A DNA stretch of 61,785 nt from Vibrio ezurae NBRC 102218 (GTDB taxonomy: Bacteria; Pseudomonadota; Gammaproteobacteria; Enterobacterales; Vibrionaceae), in the NCBI RefSeq assembly GCF_000467185.1, contig NZ_BATM01000016.1, positions 1 to 61,785 on the forward strand, read 5' to 3'. Made by a program: the position numbers and the translations under genes. A model generated the notes under the pieces. That model saw nothing but the letters and a program-made list of their open reading frames with translations. It was not told the DNA's origin and made no database searches. This document shows, piece after piece, positions 19,542 through 26,452 of this stretch; the first letter of the stretch is position 1, and each line of letters opens with the position of its first letter.

Positions 19542-20465
19542 CTAGCCGAAAGCCTGTTTTCCAAGCTCAATAGATTTGCACAGTTCGTCCTTTATCAGCG
19601 GTAAGCACAGCTCTCTAAACCACTGGTGCTCAGGATCGTTGTGATAACGAGCGTGCCAAAGTAGGTAATAGTGATGTTCGTTGGTATCAAACGGGACGGG
19701 CTTAACCACCAATTCTTTATTAGAAAAACTCGCGGCAATATGTAGGGGAACCGTCATTAAGGTATGAGTGAGAAGCAAGGCTTCCACTGCAGACTCAAAA
19801 GAGGGGGCTGTGGCGAATATACGTCTTTGTTGCTTAGCATTTGCAATAAGTCGGTCAATTTCTCTTTGCTTATCTACCACACCATTAACCAAAATGTGCT
19901 TAGCATCCATATAGCGTTTGGTCGTCATCGACATAGGAGCCAGTGGATGTGAAGCTGACATTAGCACCACATACTTATCGCCACCAAGACGCTTGCCGTA
20001 TAGATTTTCAGGGATCTCTTCTGCCATGGTCGCGACCAAATCAACGCTTCCTTTATGCAGTTCGCTGAGATCTTCGTTTTGCCATAGCTGAGTGGTTAAA
20101 CTTGATAATGGGGATTCTTGTTCCAATTGCTGACAAATCACAGGCAGCATTTTGGGGGCAATGAAGGCATTGAAGGCGAGGGTAAAGCGACGGGAGATCT
20201 CTTTCGGCACAACTTCATCAGGAGAGTAAAGCCTGTTTAACCTTTGTAAAAGCTCAGGCAGCTCTTTTTGCAAATGAATAGCACGTTGACTCAATGAAAA
20301 TTGATTGCCTTCACGGATCAAAATAGGATCGCCGAAGGCATCTCGAATTTGCAATAATGTTTTACTCATTGCTGACTGGCTAACGTTCAACTCTTGAGCT
20401 GACAGCGTCAGATTACGGGTTTTCAGCAATGAGTCTAGGGCGACTAATAATTTATAGTTGTGCAT
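19542..20465 (-). CDS. LysR-family transcriptional regulator
   Basis: A 307-residue LysR regulator. The N-terminal winged helix (LVALDSLLKTRNLTLSAQELNVSQSAMSKTLLQIRDAFGDPILIREG) is of the NodD/LeuO-like branch, with PILIRE instead of LF-R. The C-terminal substrate-binding domain starts near residue 90. It is divergent from nothing obvious: the GNAT gene lies 34 bases upstream on the same strand and may share a transcript. The target is unknown. Confidence 0.85.
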   Translation of the reverse strand: MHNYKLLVALDSLLKTRNLTLSAQELNVSQSAMSKTLLQIRDAFGDPILIREGNQFSLSQRAIHLQKELPELLQRLNRLYSPDEVVPKEISRRFTLAFNAFIAPKMLPVICQQLEQESPLSSLTTQLWQNEDLSELHKGSVDLVATMAEEIPENLYGKRLGGDKYVVLMSASHPLAPMSMTTKRYMDAKHILVNGVVDKQREIDRLIANAKQQRRIFATAPSFESAVEALLLTHTLMTVPLHIAASFSNKELVVKPVPFDTNEHHYYLLWHARYHNDPEHQWFRELCLPLIKDELCKSIELGKQAFG

Positions 20466-20499
20466 CCTTCATCCTTGAATGATTTGTTACTAACGCGAG

Positions 20500-20982
20500 C
20501 TACAAAGCTTTCAACATCCAAACATCACACATGTTATGGAGTGTCCCCTCTAGTGGTTTGGTTAAATGCTCAAAACCGAGCCCTTCATACAAACGCACGG
20601 CTGAGGTCATATTTGAAAGTGTATCCAAGTAGCATTGAGTGAAGCCTTGTTCTTTGGCAAAGTCTAAACAGTGGTTAGACAGTGCTTTACCCAAGCCTAA
20701 ACCTCTTGCTCCTTCTAATAAAAAAAGCTTTTTTAGTTCACAAGTTGAAGAGCCTTCTACAAAGGGTGCGACTCCGCAGCCCCCCACAACCACGCCGTCT
20801 TTCAGTGCGACAAAGTAACGACTCTTGTTGTCTAACGTATAATAGCGACTCATATTTTCGACTTCAGGATCTGACGGTCCATAACCTTCACCCACAGCGC
20901 CAAACTCTTTCCCCACTTTTTTGATGACTTCTTTGACAGTAGGGTCAAATTCTGGAGTTATGCTGACTATTTTTAATGACAT
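20500..20982 (-). CDS. GNAT-family N-acetyltransferase
   Basis: A 160-residue single-domain acetyltransferase. Motif A is KKLFLLEGARGLGLGKAL (acetyl-CoA pyrophosphate loop, variant of RxxGxG). The C-terminal YLDTLSNMTSAVRLYEGLGFE segment is motif B. It is probably co-transcribed with the LysR gene. The acceptor cannot be inferred. Confidence 0.85.
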   Translation of the reverse strand: MSLKIVSITPEFDPTVKEVIKKVGKEFGAVGEGYGPSDPEVENMSRYYTLDNKSRYFVALKDGVVVGGCGVAPFVEGSSTCELKKLFLLEGARGLGLGKALSNHCLDFAKEQGFTQCYLDTLSNMTSAVRLYEGLGFEHLTKPLEGTLHNMCDVWMLKAL

Positions 20983-21204
20983 AATGGTTTCCTCATCTTT
21001 AGCTCTTAATCACAAGTTACCGTTATTCATCACTATAGAGAAATGGATAAAAAGACTAATTGGTATGAATTTTTATCAAGTCTAGCAGAAAAATTCGAAC
21101 TAATATCATGCTTCATGTAGCGATGATACTGAGCTTTAGGCTTGTCACAAGAGTCAGTTTGATAAATACTGAATGGTTAGGCCACAATACTTTAGGGATA
21201 TAAA

Positions 21205-22041
21205 ATGAGCAATGTGTTGGTAGATTGTACTTGGTTAAATAAGCATTTAGATGACAAAGATTTGGTCCTACTGGATGCCTTTATGCTCAATGTTGTGGGC
21301 AAAGAGCCGATTGAATACTCAGAGTTTGTCACCATTCCCGGCGCATTGCCTTTCGATATAGAAAACGACTTTTGTAACAACGAATCTAGTCAACTGCATG
21401 CACTTCCTACAGCGCAACAATTCACAGCAAATGCGCAAAAGCTAGGCATTAACAAGCAAAGTAAGATCGTAGTGTTCGACAATCAAGGGATCTACAGCGC
21501 CCCCAGAGCATGGTGGACGTTTAAGGTTATGGGTTTTGATAACGTAAAGGTCTTAGATGGTGGATTACCGGCTTGGATAGAAAAAGGATACCCAACCAGT
21601 CACGCTTATTCGCAGATTGCTGGCCGTGGTGATTTTGTTGCGAACTACGAGTCAAATAAGTTGACCGATTACCAAGGGGTATTAGCCGAACTGAATAATC
21701 CTAAACAATTAGTGGTGGATGCCAGAGGCCGTGCGCGGTTTAATGCAGAAGTTGCTGAGCCAAGACCCGGCGTTAGAGCAGGGCGAATCCCTAATTCTGT
21801 GAATCTCCCATTTGCCTCTTTGATGGAGGGGAATGGATTTAAATCAAAACAGGCGTTATTACAGCTGTTCTCTGATATTGGTAGTGAGAATTCTGACCGC
21901 TTAGTGTTTTCCTGTGGCTCAGGGATCACCGCCTGCATTCTTATTTTAGCCGCGCATGAAATTGGCTTATCCAACACCATTTTATACGACGGTTCTTGGG
22001 CGGAGTGGGGCTCTAATAAGGCACTTCCGCTAGAAGCGTAA
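21205..22041 (+). CDS. sseA: 3-mercaptopyruvate sulfurtransferase
   Basis: A tandem-rhodanese sulfurtransferase of 278 residues. The inactive N-terminal rhodanese repeat has SAPRAWWTFKVMG. The catalytic C-terminal repeat carries the active-site loop CGSGITA, the form typical of SseA (CGSGxTA) rather than thiosulfate sulfurtransferase (CRxGx-R/T). It moves sulfur from 3-mercaptopyruvate to thiols or cyanide. It is monocistronic and ends at a strong hairpin. It marks the boundary of the integron relic. Confidence 0.9.
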   Translation: MSNVLVDCTWLNKHLDDKDLVLLDAFMLNVVGKEPIEYSEFVTIPGALPFDIENDFCNNESSQLHALPTAQQFTANAQKLGINKQSKIVVFDNQGIYSAPRAWWTFKVMGFDNVKVLDGGLPAWIEKGYPTSHAYSQIAGRGDFVANYESNKLTDYQGVLAELNNPKQLVVDARGRARFNAEVAEPRPGVRAGRIPNSVNLPFASLMEGNGFKSKQALLQLFSDIGSENSDRLVFSCGSGITACILILAAHEIGLSNTILYDGSWAEWGSNKALPLEA

Positions 22042-22081
22042 TAAACAAGGAGCCGTATAGCAAGGCATTGTGCTTGATAGC

Positions 22082-22126
22082 GCGCATACCAAAAGGAACT
22101 CTCCAAGAGTTCCTTTTGGTATGCGC
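22082..22126. terminator. Perfect 21-bp hairpin between sseA and the integrase relic
   Basis: Arms 22082-22102 and 22106-22126 are perfectly complementary over 21 bp around CCA. There is no long T-run (TTTA follows). It sits between the convergent sseA and intI relic, so a bidirectional terminator is the simplest reading. Confidence 0.6.
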
Positions 22127-22299
22127 TTTAGGTTTTAAAGCTTGTACTTTTTAATTACAGATAGGGGGTGTTAGTAAACTCATTTCTGACTCTTTATCAT
22201 TTAGATCGATTACTCATTCGAACTTTGTTTTTCTGTGCTTGCCTTATATTTACTAATGCGGAAAGCAAAAGATAAGGCCCTAGTAACTTGTCTTGTAGT

Positions 22300-22506
22300 T
22301 AGTGCCTGTTTCTGGGTGCTCGCCGACACTTCGCACTCCATCGCTAAAAAAACTGAGAAATTGTTCAATCAAAGTGTGGTTATATCAGCGCCATGACGAA
22401 TGTTGCAATGTCGAATGAAATAGCAGTTCCAATAAAGGTAGGGTTTTTCTGTTTGATAGCTGTAATAGCGTAGCCTGATTTCTGTCCGTATAGCCTCCAA
22501 AAATGT
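22300..22506 (-). pseudogene. intI: Relic of the integron integrase intI (N-terminal part, frameshifted)
   Basis: Reading the minus strand from 22506 gives FLEAIRTEIRLRYYSYQTEK, then PYLYWNCYFIRHCNIRHGAD. This fits the N-terminal SAM-like domain of integron integrases (R-YY--+T---YL-WI--FI-FHN-RHP). A TGA at 22369-22371 interrupts it. Shifting frame then gives IEQFLSF, and shifting again across a T-run gives LAMECEVSASTQKQAL, matching the FL-YLA--VSANTQKxAL block. Similarity stops near 22300 and there is no catalytic domain. No start codon survives. It reads away from the cassettes, as integron integrases do, and its SOS box is intact. It must be non-functional. Confidence 0.85.
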
Positions 22507-22836
22507 TAATTGCCCCTAACCGTTACCTTACTAATGTACTGTGTTTATATGCAGTTATAGTTAAGATGATTACTATGAAAAAGATGTATAAATCGTTTGA
22601 TTGGCGCGTCGATAATACTAATTTTTAGCCATTAACATCTTATTATCAATAGTTTGTTATATAAAAGTGCTATGCAGATCTCGTAAAAACTTACACATCT
22701 TTTGTATCTGATAAATTGTTATTTTTAACTCGTATTTTCATTAAAAAATGCATTTAAAACAAATGGTTAAAAGTGATTTTCTGACTAAGAGACTTACAAT
22801 AAAGCAGGAGGTTCTCCTGCTTCTAATTAATAAACT
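22507..22836 (+). other. Probable attI and promoter region of the integron relic
   Basis: This 330-base AT-rich stretch between the integrase relic and the first cassette has no gene. It should contain attI by position. It holds the LexA box described separately and an 8-bp hairpin (AGCAGGAG/CTCCTGCT, 22803-22821). TTAATAAACT lies directly before GTTAGCT at 22837-22843, which resembles an attI core and is a tentative cassette junction. Confidence 0.5.
22537..22556 (-). promoter_or_regulatory. LexA (SOS) box of the integrase relic
   Basis: TACTGTGTTTATATGCAGTT keeps the CTG-N10-CAG core and 16 of 20 positions of the LexA consensus. It lies about 33 bases upstream of the first recognisable intI codon. 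LexA control of intI is known for Vibrio and mobile integrons. Confidence 0.75.
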
Positions 22837-22923
22837 GTTAGCTTGTAAGTAATGCTGTGAGCTTTGGTATTTAAATTCAATGGTTTACAATGCTTTTTTA
22901 ATTCTTATCACCAGAGGAATATC

Positions 22924-23487
22924 GTGCAGTCAAATGCTCTCTTAGAAAACCTCAAAGAAGAAACTAAGCAGCCAGTCAACTGGATTGCTAGTGTTGTAAC
23001 AATCCTTAACTTCATTGTTAGTTTAGGCGTCTCTGTAAAATATGACAGTATACCTACGGGAGGGATCCCAGTTGGTAGCGTAGCTGTTGGTTTTATTGTA
23101 GCGTGCCTGCTAGAAGCTTTACTTGCTACTGCATTTGGTTACTTAATTGTCTATTCAAGCAGCAAAGGTAAGGGGTTGCCATATTTATTGGCAATTGTAA
23201 TTATGCTTATATCAGCATGGACTTCATTGTTTAACGCCCAGTGGTTAGTTTTAGGCCAAGCACCGGCTACGACAGGAGATGCCTTTGCATTATTCGTTTT
23301 AGCTGCTCTTTTTGCTGGCTTTGCTTGCTATCTCATTGGTGACCATGTAGAAAAATTTCAGCTAAAGCTCTCTTCGGTGAATGATTTCATTAAGTCATTA
23401 AATTCGGGAGGTGGGTTGTACTTTTGGCAGGTTTTGTCTTTTGGAGTTATGTTTGGATTGATAATTGGTCAGTTGAACATAGCTTAA
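22924..23487 (+). CDS. Cassette gene 1: multi-pass membrane protein of unknown function
   Basis: A 187-residue protein with about five hydrophobic segments (roughly residues 18-36, 50-72, 82-100, 117-135 and 165-183) and a short soluble N-terminus MQSNALLENLKEETKQPV. I prefer the GTG at 22924, preceded by AGAGGAA; the ATG at 22864 has no ribosome-binding site. It is the first gene after the integrase relic and is followed within 6 bases by an attC start, so it is an integron cassette gene. No family recognised. Confidence 0.75.
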   Translation: MQSNALLENLKEETKQPVNWIASVVTILNFIVSLGVSVKYDSIPTGGIPVGSVAVGFIVACLLEALLATAFGYLIVYSSSKGKGLPYLLAIVIMLISAWTSLFNAQWLVLGQAPATTGDAFALFVLAALFAGFACYLIGDHVEKFQLKLSSVNDFIKSLNSGGGLYFWQVLSFGVMFGLIIGQLNIA

Positions 23488-23492
23488 AGAAA

Positions 23493-23580
23493 GCCATACA
23501 AGCATTTAAGAGTGATTCGCAACGCGTGGCATTTTACTATGCGTTGGTTTAAGTGTTTAAGGTGGTATGCGGCGGTTTCA
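23493..23580 (+). repeat. Interrupted attC site of cassette 1
   Basis: GCCATAC (23493-23499) is a slightly decayed RYYYAAC core, followed by a TTTAAGAG left box. Then come the Vibrio-type blocks AACGCGTGGCATTTTACTA, TGCGTTGGTTTAAGTG and GTGGTATGCGGCGG. The site stops where IS110 coding similarity begins, near 23575-23590. Its right half is missing apart from GTTAGCC at 24206, on the far side of the IS remnant. Confidence 0.7.
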
Positions 23581-24136
23581 GTATCGGCAATAATTGTTCT
23601 TGCGAGGTGTGGCAGTTCATTTTCTGCGTCTTCAAGCATTAAGATAACCTGTTTCAATAACGAAGAGCGGCAGACAGTCATGATCAACCCGAATTCAGAG
23701 AGCAGGGCACGCATGCGATTCATAAGAGCAGTGCGCTCACGAACAACCTAATACTCTCTCATGCTATGTACCGATAAGATGGCTTGTTGCTCGGGGGATT
23801 TTCAGGCACAAAGCGAGTTGATAGGCGTTGAACAGCTTCGCATATGGCAACAGCATCATTAAGGTCGTTCTTTCCCTTAGTTCGATAAGGAATGACGTAT
23901 TTAACGGCCATAATACGGGCGTCGTGACCCAGTTTATTGAGTGTTCTTGCCCAATAATGTGCACCACTACACGTTTCAACGCCTATACGCATGAGTGGCA
24001 TATTTGCTATTGTAGTCAGTAGTTTAGAGCGGGTTACCGACTTATGAAGTATGACTTTACCATTTTGATCTACAGCATGAAGACTAAAGTGGTTTTTTGC
24101 GAGGTCGATACCGCAGAAATAAGAATAATCAGACAT
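23575..24136 (-). pseudogene. IS110-family transposase, frameshifted and C-terminally truncated
   Basis: The likely start is the ATG at 24136 (MSDYSYFCGIDLAKNHF), with GGAGG just upstream. The DEDD_Tnp domain is visible: D in GIDLAK, E in GVETCSGAHYW, and two aspartates in KNDLND. After RFVPENPP an indel in a C-run shifts the frame; the true continuation EQQAILSVH is readable in another frame. A second shift leads to RTALMNRMRALLSEFGLI and NELPHLARTIIAD. The C-terminal Transposase_20 domain is absent, so the protein is dead. Confidence 0.85.
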
Positions 24137-24200
24137 GGTGCCTCCGATGCATTTAAGTACCACATAACTGTGGTAGATTCTCGGTAGGGAGAATCCATGT
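23575..24200 (-). mobile_element. IS110-family (IS1111-like) insertion sequence remnant
   Basis: The remnant contains the transposase N-terminal half on the minus strand. About 65 bases of short upstream end remain, with a GGATTCTCCCTACCGAGAATC-like segment (24178-24198, split across a small inverted repeat) and a TACCACA/TGTGGTA stem. The transposase C-terminal domain and the other IS end are lost. It lies inside an attC site. The IS1111-attC group is known to insert specifically into integron attC sites, and a short upstream end fits IS1111 rather than IS110 sensu stricto. Exact ends cannot be fixed by eye. Confidence 0.75.
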
Positions 24201-24205
24201 CATTC

Positions 24206-24212
24206 GTTAGCC
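24206..24212 (+). repeat. attC core GTTAGCC: right end of attC 1 and left boundary of cassette 2
   Basis: GTTAGCC is exactly complementary to the GGCTAAC core at 25028-25034 at the other end of the same cassette. That is the relation expected when the cassette circularises. Recombination would fall between G24206 and T24207. Confidence 0.75.
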
Positions 24213-24245
24213 CTCTACTCGTATACAAATATAGGTTTATAGTGA

Positions 24246-24713
24246 GTGATAGATTTGGAAGACAAAAAGCAAGAGTGTAAAAATGAAATTGATCGCATAA
24301 GTATTGAACAACTGCATGAATCCACCCTGCAAATTAGTAATCAGTGTTTCGAGTACAAAAAGCTATGTGTCACTGTAATCGGTGTAATTGTTACGGCGTT
24401 GCTTAAGTTCAGTGAATCATCGAGCTTAACCGAAATAGCATTCATTTGTTTGGTTATAGTGCTTGGTTTTTGGTGCTGTGATTCAATTGCTTATTATTAC
24501 CAGAAGTCGAATAGAATTTTGATGGGTAAGTTAACTATCGGAATAAAAGAACGTCATGGAATTGAAGTCAGTACAGCTCCAGCACAAGGTTTAAGCTGGT
24601 TCAAAGCTATCTTTAACCCTTCAATGGCATTGTATATGTATATTGCAGTGATGTGCCTATTGGCAGTAATCTATGGTTTACTTGAACCAATCAAAGTGTT
24701 GTTTGAGCAGTGA
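24246..24713 (+). CDS. Cassette gene 2a: three-segment membrane protein, partner of TIR protein
   Basis: A 155-residue protein. It has a charged helical N-terminus (about 1-38), a close pair of membrane segments (about 40-56 and 62-84), a soluble stretch with KERHGIE, and a last membrane segment (about 126-146). The start is GTG at 24246 with a weak ribosome-binding site. Its stop codon overlaps the next start as GTGA, implying translational coupling. Small membrane proteins of this shape often act with nucleotide-signalling effectors in conflict systems, for example SLATT-type proteins. That comparison is by architecture only. Confidence 0.7.
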   Translation: MIDLEDKKQECKNEIDRISIEQLHESTLQISNQCFEYKKLCVTVIGVIVTALLKFSESSSLTEIAFICLVIVLGFWCCDSIAYYYQKSNRILMGKLTIGIKERHGIEVSTAPAQGLSWFKAIFNPSMALYMYIAVMCLLAVIYGLLEPIKVLFEQ

Positions 24714-25033
24714 AAATTTTTGTAAGTTACACAGTTAGAGACCCATTTGTTACGGAGTCGCTTTTGGTTTCGGTTCAAGAGTCTCTGACGCCATTGGGCA
24801 AGCCATATATAGACCTAATACACAATGACTCATTAGACAAACAAGCTAGAGTAGAACACGAACTTACTCAGTCTGACATTGTTTTGCTTCTCAATAGTGC
24901 TTCAATTCAATCTTCTCCTTGGGTTCGTTGGGAAATTGATACTGCTGAGCAACTAGGAATACCTGTTAAGCGTGTAGACATCAGTGGGGTAGCTCCTACC
25001 TATAAAGATATGCTCTCGGTAATCGAGGGCTAA
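24710..25033 (+). CDS. Cassette gene 2b: short TIR-domain protein, putative NADase
   Basis: A 107-residue protein consisting of a compact TIR-like domain. MKIFVSYTVRD is strand A, SDIVLLLNSAS a central strand, and SPWVRWEIDTAEQLGIPV the helix with W71 and E75. E75 is in the place of the catalytic glutamate of TIR NADases (SARM1 has WVHKEI there). The GTG start overlaps the upstream stop, and its TAA lies inside the attC core. TIR domains are typically 130 or more residues, so the fold may be trimmed. NAD cleavage and anti-phage activity are inferences. Confidence 0.7.
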   Translation: MKIFVSYTVRDPFVTESLLVSVQESLTPLGKPYIDLIHNDSLDKQARVEHELTQSDIVLLLNSASIQSSPWVRWEIDTAEQLGIPVKRVDISGVAPTYKDMLSVIEG

Positions 25034-25139
25034 CAAATTGTTTTAGAATTACGGCTAATTTTGGGTTTGGTTGGCTTTAGCAATTACGGTGGCTTACTTA
25101 GGTTTTGTGCTTTAGCCGCACCTTAGCAAGGCGTTACTT
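25028..25139 (+). repeat. Complete attC site of cassette 2
   Basis: The site runs from core GGCTAAC (25028-25034) to core GTTACTT (25133-25139), 112 bases. Inside, CGGCTAA (25052-25058) pairs with TTAGCCG (25112-25118), and the TTGTTTTAG and CTTAGCAA boxes pair imperfectly. The right end CTTAGCAAGGCGTTA is the Vibrio form. The upstream gene ends within the first core, as in compact cassettes. No further cassette follows. Confidence 0.8.
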
Positions 25140-25207
25140 TCATCTCAGCTAATCCGTTATATCCTAATTTAGTAATGTAACTGACAAAGCTTTGTCCAAT
25201 ATAGTGT

Positions 25208-25254
25208 TAAAAAACAACGCCTTAATGAGTTTAATGTGACGATACATTAAGGCA
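25208..25254 (-). terminator. Terminator of the YadA-like gene
   Basis: On the minus strand GCCTTAATG and CATTAAGGC form a 9-bp stem with a 17-base loop, then GTTGTTTTTT. Confidence 0.7.
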
Positions 25255-25360
25255 TTGGAGTACGTTTACTCGGTTAAGGTAACAGTAAAGCGCAATGGCT
25301 TGGCCGTATAGGTTCCTTTTTTGATAAATGTTCAATCAATTAATCAATTACACCTTGGGG

Positions 25361-26074
25361 TTAGAACTCGTAGCCAACACCAGCATAGGCGCTCATTGAT
25401 TCTGTTGCTGTGTCGTAAGCACCACCGAGTTTTGCTGTAAAGTTTTCCGTGAATCGTTCACCTACACCAACGGCAACAGCTTGTGCATCACCATGATATC
25501 CAACAGCAGCCGTAACTGAAAACTTGCCTACACCATACGGGTTCACTAGACCTGCAAAAGCAGCGGACTCTGCGTATGCCCCCTCTACGTTCTTCGCCAT
25601 TTGTTCAAAGTCTCTTCGTAGGTTTTGAAGATCAGCACTGTTTTGCGCTACTTTCTCAGAGTTTTGTTGAGCCATAGCATGATTTTGCTGAGCCATTGTT
25701 TCTGCATGTGTAGCGTGATTTTTTACATCAGCTAATTGTTCGTCGTGGCGCTTAAGACGGGCTCGGTTTTGTGATACACCTTTGGCATTAGCCACAGTGG
25801 TGTGCTCAACAGATTGCACTCGTTTTTCATTGTGTGTTGAACGCTGTGTATTGCCCTGCAATTGTGCCTCATGTGCATTAAGACAATCAGTTTTGTCTTG
25901 CGCGTCGGCTTGCAGCGATACCAACCACTGATTATTGTTATATACAGATTGAAATGTGGCCGTTGTCATGGCGTGGTTTGTTGCCACTTGTTGTTCCAGT
26001 GTTTGATCGGCTAGAGCATTAACTGAAACCAAACTAACAGACAGAGTAAGTAGAGCAGTAGTGAATCTTTTCAT
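25361..26074 (-). CDS. Minimal YadA-like trimeric autotransporter
   Basis: A 237-residue outer-membrane protein. A signal peptide ends at NALA (about residue 22). A coiled-coil stalk of about 100 residues follows, rich in Q, N, A and H with repeated MAQQN segments. The last 70 residues (YAESAAFAGLVNPYGVGKFSVTAAVGYHG to YAGVGYEF) are the YadA anchor, ending in the aromatic F needed for beta-barrel assembly. There is no head domain, so the passenger is far shorter than in adhesins such as YadA. AAGGGGAAC precedes the ATG. The function could be adhesion or surface structure. Confidence 0.85.
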   Translation of the reverse strand: MKRFTTALLTLSVSLVSVNALADQTLEQQVATNHAMTTATFQSVYNNNQWLVSLQADAQDKTDCLNAHEAQLQGNTQRSTHNEKRVQSVEHTTVANAKGVSQNRARLKRHDEQLADVKNHATHAETMAQQNHAMAQQNSEKVAQNSADLQNLRRDFEQMAKNVEGAYAESAAFAGLVNPYGVGKFSVTAAVGYHGDAQAVAVGVGERFTENFTAKLGGAYDTATESMSAYAGVGYEF

Positions 26075-26452
26075 AATGTAGTTCCCCTTAGAATGTGAAA
26101 TTTTCAGCGCCTAGAGCTTGTGTTTGTGTGTTCAGCGTCTTGGGCTTGGGGTTAATTTATGCATTATTGACTGTTCATAAAAACGACATTTAGGAATGTT
26201 TAGTGTGAATTAATTTCATGCTAATGACGAAACGAAGTCTATTTTGGCGTTGAAATATAGGGTTCAAAACGTAGCAAAGTATGGCGTAAAAGATGGCGAT
26301 TTAAGCGATTAGTTGCCTGCCGTTTGATGATGACTAACGGAAAAACTAGAAAATTTGCGTTGATGCTAGAGGGTACTAAGCAGGCATCAGCGTAATATGC
26401 AAAAAGACAAATTTCCTAGAAGGTTTGGGGTTACAAGTTTAAAAATATAATA
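26075..26452. other. Intergenic region without recognised gene
   Basis: Between the YadA-like gene and the sugar dehydrogenase, both on the minus strand, I see no open frame with coding character, no RNA gene and no strong hairpin. It should hold the YadA-like gene's promoter, which I cannot place. Confidence 0.5.

Noticed and set aside
22864..22923. ATG start for cassette gene 1 at 22864
   Set aside because: It lacks a ribosome-binding site, while GTG 22924 has AGAGGAA at correct spacing.
25140..25360. Additional cassette after the second attC
   Set aside because: No open frame and no further attC core; only the terminator of the YadA-like gene is present.
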